DNA of 36,645 nucleotides from Legionella sp. (GTDB lineage Bacteria; Pseudomonadota; Gammaproteobacteria; Legionellales; Legionellaceae), in contig DAIAOV010000019.1 of assembly GCA_027437055.1 (NCBI GenBank), forward strand, positions 1 to 36,645. Direction: 5' to 3'. Shown here in pieces: positions 28,171 to 35,089 of the stretch. Below the pieces are notes generated by a model, which saw only the letters and a list, made by a program, of their open reading frames with translations, did no database searches and was not told the DNA's origin. Position numbers and translations under genes: made by a program. Within the stretch, counting starts at the first letter, position 1, and the number at the start of each line of letters is the position of its first letter.

Positions 28171-29892
28171 TTATAAGACACGATATAAACGCCATTTAGA
28201 ATATTTTCCAGGTAAAGAAATTTGTTCGACCCAATTACTATGCTCCAGATCAAAAGTTGGTGTAGATCCACTGTTACATAATAAAATTAAATTAATATTT
28301 CTACGTTTAATCATAGATCTCGCTGAGTTTTCATCTTCTTTAAAAAAATTAAAGGTATCTTCCAACCCCATAGGATTATGGTGATCATTAGTGGCAACAA
28401 CAGCAAAATGTGTGAAGTATAAAATGAATGGTCCATAGTTGCTGGACATAAAGAGAGTCTTGTCTTTACTAAACTGTGGCTGCTCTAAAATATTATCTTC
28501 CATCATAGAGTAAAATTGTTTCTGACATTGCAGCACCCCTTCCGAAACAGGAGCTCGCGATATCATAGATAAGAGGGCAGGTAAAAGAATGATAAGCCCG
28601 ATAATAAACCATTTAATCAAAAGATGAATCTTTGTTTTTGCCAAATGAGCCACAAAAAATGAAACTAATATGATATTCAATGGTGTTGCTATTCTTCCCC
28701 ATCGATTCATATAAGCAGTCAATAAAGAAGTAACGGTTGCGCCAAAGAGTATAAGCAACTGCACGTTGATTAGTTGACGGTTTAAATATAAATAATAACA
28801 GAACGCTGCGCCGATTATAAAATACAGTAGAAGTTCCAAAGCAAGGCTATTATCAAGGATAAATGGTGAATAAAATTCGATACTATTCGGAAAAAAATTC
28901 TTTAATAGATAAGGAGTAACCGCATTATATGGCCCTTTATAAAATCCTGGAAAATAATAATTCATCACACAAAATAAGATCACTACTAAACTCAAAATAC
29001 TGATGAGATTGAGCGTATTATTTGTTGCTTTTAAATAACGGTTATAGATAAAAAAACAAATCAATACTAATAAGTAGAATGTCAAATAAACTATAGATAC
29101 CACATCATAGCTAATGGTAAAAAAATGACTGTATTCGAAAGGAATAATTAGGACTATAGTGATGCAAAGGACTAATAAAGAAAGGTAAATAGTTGTGGCA
29201 TGAAGCTGTTTGCATAAATAAAGCCAGAACATTGCAGCTAAACTAATAAAAACTACCATAGTAAAACTGATACTTATCCATATTCCCAGTCCAGCGATAA
29301 CAGCAGTAATGCAAGTCCAGAAGTAACTATTAATACTGATAACACGTAACAAACACCCCCAATAGATAATACTAGTAAGGACGAGTAAAAAATCATAATC
29401 AACACGCAATGGTTGATACACAAAGTGCATGACTGGATTTAATAAAAAAGCAGCGACGAGAAAAAAGTCCTGACTTTTGGTTGTGTTCAAAGGTCTTACT
29501 GTCCAAAGCAGTGCAAAAACAGAAAGCAGATTACAAAGCATCGGCAAAAGAAAGCACCAAACATAGAGTGCTTTATTTAAAGGAAAAAAAAGTTTAAAAA
29601 AATAAGCTCCCCCTACCAAAATAATCATGGTCGCTTGAGTCCAAGCATGGGTATCAGCCCCATAAGGAGCGTTAAGAAAAGGATTAATACCTGCATACCA
29701 CTGATGGTTTTTGAGCACGTTTAACGCTAAAACCATATGCATGTAGGCATCATGTTCGAAAACAAAATAATGCTGATGAAGAAAAGCAAATAGAGCACTG
29801 TAGTTAGTAAGTATTATAACTATTACAGACAATACAAAAATTACAGTGTTTTTTTGAGTTAACTTAATGGCACGGCCTCCTCTCCAGCACAT
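28171..29892 (-). CDS. GT-C-type integral membrane glycosyltransferase (STT3/PglB-like)
   Basis: A polytopic protein of up to 573 residues with about twelve to thirteen hydrophobic helices and a C-terminal soluble domain of roughly 120 residues. After the first helix, the loop FEHDAYMHMVLALNVLKNHQ followed by INPFLNAPYGADTHAWTQ matches the first external loop of oligosaccharyltransferase-like GT-C enzymes, in which the Asp of the D-x-Y-x-H motif binds metal and the lipid-linked sugar. It probably moves sugar from a polyprenyl phosphate carrier on the periplasmic side; acceptor unknown. The ATG at 29892 lacks a ribosome site, whereas AGGAGG stands seven bases before an in-frame ATT at 29868, giving 565 residues. 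That may be the true start. Confidence 0.78.
   Translation of the reverse strand: MCWRGGRAIKLTQKNTVIFVLSVIVIILTNYSALFAFLHQHYFVFEHDAYMHMVLALNVLKNHQWYAGINPFLNAPYGADTHAWTQATMIILVGGAYFFKLFFPLNKALYVWCFLLPMLCNLLSVFALLWTVRPLNTTKSQDFFLVAAFLLNPVMHFVYQPLRVDYDFLLVLTSIIYWGCLLRVISINSYFWTCITAVIAGLGIWISISFTMVVFISLAAMFWLYLCKQLHATTIYLSLLVLCITIVLIIPFEYSHFFTISYDVVSIVYLTFYLLVLICFFIYNRYLKATNNTLNLISILSLVVILFCVMNYYFPGFYKGPYNAVTPYLLKNFFPNSIEFYSPFILDNSLALELLLYFIIGAAFCYYLYLNRQLINVQLLILFGATVTSLLTAYMNRWGRIATPLNIILVSFFVAHLAKTKIHLLIKWFIIGLIILLPALLSMISRAPVSEGVLQCQKQFYSMMEDNILEQPQFSKDKTLFMSSNYGPFILYFTHFAVVATNDHHNPMGLEDTFNFFKEDENSARSMIKRRNINLILLCNSGSTPTFDLEHSNWVEQISLPGKYSKWRLYRVL
29866..29881 (-). promoter_or_regulatory. Strong Shine-Dalgarno in front of an ATT codon
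   Basis: AGGAGG (29876-29881) is separated by seven bases from ATT (29866-29868) that is in frame with the glycosyltransferase gene. It lies inside the codons that would be translated from the upstream ATG at 29892. AUU starts are rare and known from infC and pcnB. Confidence 0.5.
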
Positions 29893-30251
29893 TTAATGAG
29901 TTTGTCAACAACTCATCAAAAAAGCTCGACGTACCGCACTTTATGCACGGTATCCAGAAGATCTCAGACAATAAAAAAGATTTCTGCTAAGTGTCAATCA
30001 ATTTACTTGCGCTATCATCTATCCATGATAATGCCATAAAAATTTTATGAAAAACATAATATTGTAGCTACCACAACAAATCCCACCAATTCGCAGAATC
30101 TTCTAGGCCAGGGCCATCCTGCCAGAAGACCTTCGCAAACACGCATAAAACCATCCTGGTGCTCTAGAAGCGCGTCCATGCACTTCGAAGGTTTGCGAAA
30201 ATCTTTGGCAGACAAACCCGGGAATTACTGTGCCGACTATAATCAGAGGAG
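29893..30251. other. Gap between glycosyltransferase and ankyrin genes
   Basis: About 360 bases between two minus-strand genes. The left part is AT-rich with a short inverted repeat (TACCG / CGGTA near 29931-29951). The right part (about 30100-30240) has distinctly higher G+C and contains the long stem-loop listed separately. The promoter of the glycosyltransferase gene should be here but no strong match was seen. Confidence 0.4.
30121..30209. repeat. Large imperfect stem-loop element
   Basis: The left arm (30121-30140, starting GCCAGAAG and ending TTCGCAAAC) pairs with the right arm (30191-30209, starting GTTTGCGAA and ending CTTTGGC) with about three mismatches or gaps around a perfect 9-pair core, leaving a 50-base loop. 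It begins about 40 bases after the ankyrin gene stop. It may be an intergenic dispersed repeat (MITE-like) or a long terminator/processing stem. Confidence 0.5.
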
Positions 30252-33200
30252 CTAGGCTATCATCATTATATTTCTTAAATTCCCTTGATGCTCCAATACC
30301 GCCTCGGCACACTCTCTTGATCTATACCTAAAACTTTCGACATCCGCAGCTGTTTGCCCGCGGCGATTAGAAATGGTGCTATCAACACGTGGATCTTGCA
30401 GTAAACGCTTAACGCAGTTCAAATGTCCGCGTTCTACTGCATCATGCAAGGCAGTATAGCCAATGTTATCCTGCTCATTTGGCTTCAGTTTAGGATCTGC
30501 AAGGAATAGCTCAAGAACGTTGACATCACCAATCGATGTAGCCCAGAATAAAAGAGGTTCTGAGCTTGCCTGTGTCGCGTTGATATCAATAGCAGGGGTT
30601 TTAAAGAGCATTTTAACTATTTCAAACGCTTGATCATATTCCTCCCCTTTTCTTCCAGCCAATCTTCGTATCGCTTCTTCTAAAGGACTAGTGCAATAAA
30701 GCTTACTCGTGCTGACCACTTTAATATTCGGGTACGTGAGTATGTATCCACGGATAGCGAGCAAGTTATTCTTACGAATTGCAACAATAAGATAATCAAT
30801 ATCTTCCTCAATAATGCCAGACTTGCTATTTTTGAACAGCTCAAAATGCTCAAGCGCTGCTTGCTTTTTTTGCTCCAAAGTCTCAATCATCATTTGAATA
30901 TCCCCATCTTGGGTCATCGTTACGACTCGGTCCCCTCGATGTGGCGCTTTGAATAAGGTACCAGGGTATTGAATCAATAATCTTGCTGCATCGTTCTGTC
31001 CATTCCTAAGAGCTAATTGTAACGGAGTGACTCCATTAACATCGCTTGAGTCTGGGTTAGCACCTCCATAATAAATCAACGAATGAATATTTTCACTACG
31101 TCCTGCTCTAGCTGCTGCGTGAATACTAGTGCTGTAATTATGAGTAGGTTTTGTTACAGTTTCTGGATAATGTTCGATTAATGACTTTAAAATTTTGGAG
31201 TCTCTAGAGGCAGCATAATAAGCGCTATACTCACTGGGTTTAGCACCACATATTAGTAAAGCATTTACCAAGTCATCTCTATCTGCTTTAATGGCGCAAT
31301 CTAGTGCATTACCCTCTTCTGTTCTGGTTACACTTGCCCCTGCATTGATTAAAGTATCAATCATTTCAACAGACTTTACCAAACACAATGGTTCTTGATC
31401 GTACCAGGTGGTTTGGTTAACAGCATGGGGAAACATTTGAATAAGAGATGAGACAAGCACTATATTGTTATTCATAACCGCAAAATGCAATAAATGATAG
31501 CCTTGAAATGTTTGTTCATGTAGAGGCCATGATTTCAATTCATCTAAATCTTCAGCAGTTACTTGATCACTAAGAAAACGATGCAGCATTTGCAAGCGAG
31601 CACTCATACTCGTAGGATCTAATACTATACCAAGCTTTTCTAGTCGTTTGTCGAACCGCTCTGTAGTTCGGCTCTGGACTACTAACTCCCATCGCTCCAA
31701 CATGAGTCCAGTGTTTAATATTTCCTGATTAATTTCAGAATTAAAATGTTCTGCAAGCAATCTCTTTGTTAACTCAAGTTGATCCGTCGGCATTAATTCT
31801 TGAATAATTAATCGTATTAATAGATGTGGCAAAGTTGGATTATTTGCATAAAGAGAAAGGTATTCTTTCAAATAAAACTGTTCAAAAAATTCTATCGTAT
31901 CAGCAAATAGTTGGTCAGCAATAGTTTCAGGTAAAAACAACCGATATTTACTTTTTAAAGCAATGAGCAAGCTGTAAAGACTACAATTACCAACTGTTTG
32001 AAAATCACCAGGAATACTCCCTACAAATACTAACCCAAGACGACTATGCATATCTCGTTGAATGTATGTCTTATTCGACTCATTTCCATCATCATCGAGC
32101 GTAGCAAATAAATCTTTAGTTATATTCTCAGGCTTAGATATTTTGTAATGCTCCGTTGTAACATCAATACTACAGCCACCGCCATTATTACGATAAAGGT
32201 CATCTTGCTTAATGACAAGATTCATCGTATGTCCAGGCCAACCAGTGATGATTTCGACACCGGAATTTTTGCTATCCTCGACCATAGAGAGCAACATATT
32301 CTCTTTAGAGGTACTTGTAGACTGGTAAGAACTTATCCATAACTTCGACATAAGATAAAAGCGCATAGATTTTACTGTCATGTTTCTTACTTGTCGGACA
32401 GCATCTAAATGTTCCGTATACTTGTCATTTGTTTCGCAGTGTGAAACATACGCGTTCATTAAATGCACCATAAATGGCGCGGTATCCAAAGGCGAACTAC
32501 CCGTTAACTTGATAAGACCGTTATTAACAGGTATTGAACCACTTAATGAAAATAAGTGGCCAAACATTTTAGTAGCTTTCTGAATATCTTGCCTTATTTT
32601 AGCGTGGAGGTACTCATCTTCTAAGACAAGCACTTCGTCATCAAAATTATCCAGAGAAAAACCAAATTCACCGAGATAAGCCAATGCCTGTTGACGCTCA
32701 TTACTGTTATCTTGAGTCAAATTTTTTATATGATTAATAACAACTTTTAGATCAAGATTAGGTTTGAGCGTTTTAAAATTGCTGTTAATTTCCCACTTTT
32801 CAGCAGCAGGGTTACAAATCGCAGTAAGGGCGAGGAAATACTCGATATTGATGTTAATATTGGCACCAATAAGCGCCTTAGTTAAAGCACTTATTGTGTG
32901 CGCAGATACCAAGCCTTGATGAAAGCCAGTAAAGCATTCTGCTACTACATTTTCAAGAAGCCCCTCATCATTATCCTGACTGTTGCAGAGTTTAATAAGA
33001 GTAGTGAATTCTGATTTAAAAGTATAATCGTTACTTTTAAATATTTCGCTCAATATAGAGTCGCCATCTGCATATCGTTCAAGAAGTGATGCTGGATGAA
33101 GTGCAAGAATATCTAATAAGAGCTTCTTATTGGCATAATCTGATCTACCTGCCCTATTCTCACGAATTAAATCAAATAAGGACTGACCTTGACTATTTTT

Positions 33201-33977
33201 ATGTGTCACATCAATGCCTCGATTAATAAGTAATTGGGCGATCTCTTTAGCCTGAAATTTGCAAGACATAACGGTCAGTTGTAAATAGTTATTTCCATCG
33301 TTGTCTAAGACATCAATGTCACATTGCTCATGCTTGATTAAAGCAGTAATCAACAGCATGTGATCCGCACTCTTATAGTCAGTATCACTTAAAATCAAAC
33401 CCAATGCTGTCTGCCCATTATCATTTTGGGTATTGGGATTCGTCAGAGGATTTCTAGCCACATCAATCATGTGCTCTCTATGAGTAAATACATCCTCAGC
33501 GACCATATGCAACAATATAGAATTATATTTAGATGTTTTGTGATTTGGATTGAATTTTTTGTGTCTTATAAACATTTCCATGGAGTCACGACAACCATAA
33601 ACATCCGAATGGTAAATAAATTCGAAAAAGGTCTGCCCACTGATAAGCATTTGATTAATGTCAAAGTTTTCATTTTTAAGCAATAGCTGGAAGGTATCAT
33701 TTTCTTTATGCCGTAAGTTATTCTCTAAATAATAACTTAGAAAACTACTACCCTGCCTATCAGCAATATTTACATCTGCCCCAGCATTCACCAACTCTTG
33801 AAGATAATCAAAAAAATCTCTTGTTTGTGCATGTCTTGATTTAGCTAGTAAATGTAAAACCGAATCGCTTTCGTCAGTAATATCAGTGACTGCAAACTTT
33901 GCTTCTTGAAGTACATCTAAAACGTAATACGATTTCTTTACTCCATTGAGAAGTTCTAGAAGGCTGGCACTGTTCAT
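30252..33977 (-). CDS. Very large ankyrin-repeat protein, putative Dot/Icm effector
   Basis: A 1241-residue soluble protein without signal peptide or membrane helix. Degenerate ankyrin repeats occur at the N-terminus (about 38-75, 185-260) and C-terminus (about 826-1002 and 1139-1210, best in GYTALHDAVERGHLNCVKRLL). Between them lies a non-ankyrin core of some 500 residues. In the core, WPGHTMNLVI (H583), an acidic patch (D605/E609) and GDFQTVGNCSLYSLL (Q660, C665) follow the His-acid-Gln-Cys order of clan-CE cysteine proteases and YopJ-type acyltransferases. The last 30 residues carry spaced glutamates (E1222, E1225, E1229) and a hydrophobic end, like Dot/Icm secretion signals. ATG at 33977 has AAGGGGA upstream; a PmrA-box-like sequence lies 49 bases before it. 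The effector role is inference. I do not recognise the exact gene. Confidence 0.82.
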   Translation of the reverse strand: MNSASLLELLNGVKKSYYVLDVLQEAKFAVTDITDESDSVLHLLAKSRHAQTRDFFDYLQELVNAGADVNIADRQGSSFLSYYLENNLRHKENDTFQLLLKNENFDINQMLISGQTFFEFIYHSDVYGCRDSMEMFIRHKKFNPNHKTSKYNSILLHMVAEDVFTHREHMIDVARNPLTNPNTQNDNGQTALGLILSDTDYKSADHMLLITALIKHEQCDIDVLDNDGNNYLQLTVMSCKFQAKEIAQLLINRGIDVTHKNSQGQSLFDLIRENRAGRSDYANKKLLLDILALHPASLLERYADGDSILSEIFKSNDYTFKSEFTTLIKLCNSQDNDEGLLENVVAECFTGFHQGLVSAHTISALTKALIGANININIEYFLALTAICNPAAEKWEINSNFKTLKPNLDLKVVINHIKNLTQDNSNERQQALAYLGEFGFSLDNFDDEVLVLEDEYLHAKIRQDIQKATKMFGHLFSLSGSIPVNNGLIKLTGSSPLDTAPFMVHLMNAYVSHCETNDKYTEHLDAVRQVRNMTVKSMRFYLMSKLWISSYQSTSTSKENMLLSMVEDSKNSGVEIITGWPGHTMNLVIKQDDLYRNNGGGCSIDVTTEHYKISKPENITKDLFATLDDDGNESNKTYIQRDMHSRLGLVFVGSIPGDFQTVGNCSLYSLLIALKSKYRLFLPETIADQLFADTIEFFEQFYLKEYLSLYANNPTLPHLLIRLIIQELMPTDQLELTKRLLAEHFNSEINQEILNTGLMLERWELVVQSRTTERFDKRLEKLGIVLDPTSMSARLQMLHRFLSDQVTAEDLDELKSWPLHEQTFQGYHLLHFAVMNNNIVLVSSLIQMFPHAVNQTTWYDQEPLCLVKSVEMIDTLINAGASVTRTEEGNALDCAIKADRDDLVNALLICGAKPSEYSAYYAASRDSKILKSLIEHYPETVTKPTHNYSTSIHAAARAGRSENIHSLIYYGGANPDSSDVNGVTPLQLALRNGQNDAARLLIQYPGTLFKAPHRGDRVVTMTQDGDIQMMIETLEQKKQAALEHFELFKNSKSGIIEEDIDYLIVAIRKNNLLAIRGYILTYPNIKVVSTSKLYCTSPLEEAIRRLAGRKGEEYDQAFEIVKMLFKTPAIDINATQASSEPLLFWATSIGDVNVLELFLADPKLKPNEQDNIGYTALHDAVERGHLNCVKRLLQDPRVDSTISNRRGQTAADVESFRYRSRECAEAVLEHQGNLRNIMMIA

Positions 33978-34295
33978 ATATTCCCCTTAAACTGATTTTT
34001 AGAAACCGAGAGTATGACACTACAATCTTAATAAAATATTAAGGTGCCGTTTGAATGTAACTACATTCTAAGTGGCTTTTTGTTTCAGTATTGATAGCCA
34101 ATTTAGAACAGCATCATTAAAAAACTCCATTAAGCAGAGCCTATTCCGAAGCAACAATTATATTGAAAAACAAGTAATTGATGATAGACTGAAATCTCTT
34201 ATGGACTGTCTATGGTTTACACCAAGCCAGTCAATTTAGAAGTAAAGCATCTAGTGATTTTACATTCAAATAGATGGTTATAAAAATAAATCTTA
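33978..34295. other. Divergent promoter gap, ankyrin gene / alkyltransferase-like gene
   Basis: A 318-base AT-rich gap between divergent genes. It contains the PmrA-like box and a -10-like CATACT (34011-34016, minus strand) for the ankyrin gene. For the plus-strand gene no clear promoter or ribosome site was found. No further reading frame of interest was seen. Confidence 0.5.
34027..34043 (-). promoter_or_regulatory. Candidate PmrA box of the ankyrin gene
   Basis: On the minus strand the sequence is CTTAAT-ATTTT-ATTAAG. It matches the PmrA direct-repeat form (C/T)TTAA(G/T)-N5-(C/T)TTAA(G/T) at 11 of 12 positions and contains the Legionella form cTTAATatT exactly. It lies 10 bases before a -10-like CATACT, where an activator would overlap the -35 region. 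It is also a perfect palindrome, so an unrelated dimeric regulator is possible. Confidence 0.55.
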
Positions 34296-34628
34296 ATGAT
34301 CACTATGGATACCCAAACTGAGTTTTCACAAGAAGTACTTAAACTGATTAAAGCAATACCGAAAGGTAAAGTCGCAACCTATGGATATATTGCCAGACTA
34401 GCTGGTCATCCACGAGGAGCGCGCGCTGTCGGATGGCTTCTTCACTCTTGTACAATGAGCCATAACCTCCCCTGGCAACGCGTGCTAAAATCTGGAGGAG
34501 AACTTTCTTTCCCTGCTAATAGCCCCAATTATTTTCAGCAAAAAAAACTGTTAGAAAAAGAAGGCATCATCGTACTCAATGGCCGTGTTGATCTAAAAAA
34601 GTACTTATGGGAACCCAAATTCCTCTAA
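34296..34628 (+). CDS. Alkyltransferase-like DNA-binding protein (Atl, MGMT family)
   Basis: A 110-residue protein corresponding to the DNA-binding domain of O6-methylguanine methyltransferase. It has the helix-turn-helix and arginine finger (IPKGKVATYGYIARLAGHPRGARAVGWLL, read in pieces) but the active-site P-C-H-R of MGMT is replaced by P-W-Q-R, so it cannot accept alkyl groups. Such Atl/YbaZ proteins bind O6-alkylguanine and flag it for nucleotide excision repair. Length is normal for the stand-alone class. Two in-frame ATGs (34296 and 34305) are possible; neither has a clear ribosome site. It is a single gene between the two putative effectors. Confidence 0.92.
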   Translation: MITMDTQTEFSQEVLKLIKAIPKGKVATYGYIARLAGHPRGARAVGWLLHSCTMSHNLPWQRVLKSGGELSFPANSPNYFQQKKLLEKEGIIVLNGRVDLKKYLWEPKFL

Positions 34629-34792
34629 CGTGTATTTATGTTCCGCCTCGCGAGAATAACGTGGTCCAATTGCAAGCTTTCTCTCTTACAACGCGTCTGT
34701 TTTTAGGACCGTCTATCCTTGCCCTTACACGACCTATGCCCAAACGTGATGACGAGGATCATGAGCCTAAACATCACCATGGTGGTAGTTAA
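34607..34792 (+). CDS. Possible small protein with a His/acidic tail
   Basis: A 61-codon frame overlapping the end of the Atl gene by 22 bases. The C-terminus is very polar (RPMPKRDDEDHEPKHHHGGS), which could bind metal. There is no ribosome site at its ATG and no recognised family, so it may be a chance frame or the remnant of a larger gene. Confidence 0.25.
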   Translation: MGTQIPLTCIYVPPRENNVVQLQAFSLTTRLFLGPSILALTRPMPKRDDEDHEPKHHHGGS

Positions 34793-34960
34793 TTCTGCTT
34801 TAAGAGTGATAAACGTGGGGCAACTTTGCTTGCCTCATCAAATTGATTGACTAGCGCTAATCCTGTATCACATAATGCCATGTGCTCCCTTTGCTTGCTA
34901 AATGAAAAGTGAGCATCACGATGTTTGGAGTTATTTCGGTGGACAAATACTAGACAGATT
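34789..34960 (-). pseudogene. Coding-like fragment, unknown
   Basis: The minus strand has a frame of about 56 codons ending in TAA at 34789-34791 with natural-looking content (HFSFSKQREHMALCDTGLAL, then VNQFDEASKVAPRLSLLKQN). The only ATG is at 34881 (30 codons), with AGGGAG three bases before it. It may be a very small gene or the tail of a decayed one; no family recognised. Confidence 0.25.
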
Positions 34961-35010
34961 TAACCGAAGAACTTTGGACTCTCAAGCAACAATCAACATG
35001 GAATCATTAA

Positions 35011-35036
35011 AAAAATAAACGTCCTCGTTTATTTTT
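35011..35036. terminator. Symmetrical AT-rich hairpin
   Basis: AAAAATAAACG-TCCT-CGTTTATTTTT, a perfect 11-pair stem with A- and T-runs at the ends, so it could act as a terminator in both directions. It is low in G+C, which weakens it. It overlaps the PmrA-like sequence by nine bases. Confidence 0.55.
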
Positions 35037-35057
35037 ATCTTAAGTAGAGTCTATACT
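35028..35057 (+). promoter_or_regulatory. Candidate PmrA-type box and -10 of the right-edge gene
   Basis: TTTATT-TTTAT-CTTAAG (35028-35044) matches the PmrA direct-repeat pattern at 11 of 12 positions and is followed seven bases later by TATACT (35052-35057), a good -10. The ATG is 32 bases further on. AT-rich DNA gives such matches by chance, and the spacing to the -10 differs from that at the ankyrin gene. Confidence 0.35.
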
Positions 35058-35089
35058 GGATCATTGTGGCACAATATGGAGCAGCTACT

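Larger units (their letters stand above)
34629..35089. other. Gap before the right-edge effector gene
   Basis: About 460 bases. It holds the doubtful small plus-strand frame (to 34792), a coding-like minus-strand fragment (34789-34960), a symmetrical hairpin (35011-35036) and a PmrA-like box with TATACT (35028-35057). The accumulation of short frames suggests decayed genes. Confidence 0.4.

Noticed and set aside
28157-28384. Plus-strand frame after the outer-membrane protein gene
   Set aside because: It lies antisense to the C-terminal domain of the glycosyltransferase and has no ribosome site.
30103-30312. 69-codon minus-strand frame across the stem-loop and the end of the ankyrin gene
   Set aside because: It overlaps the ankyrin gene in another frame, has no ribosome site, and is best explained by the G+C-rich repeat element, so it is not called as a gene.
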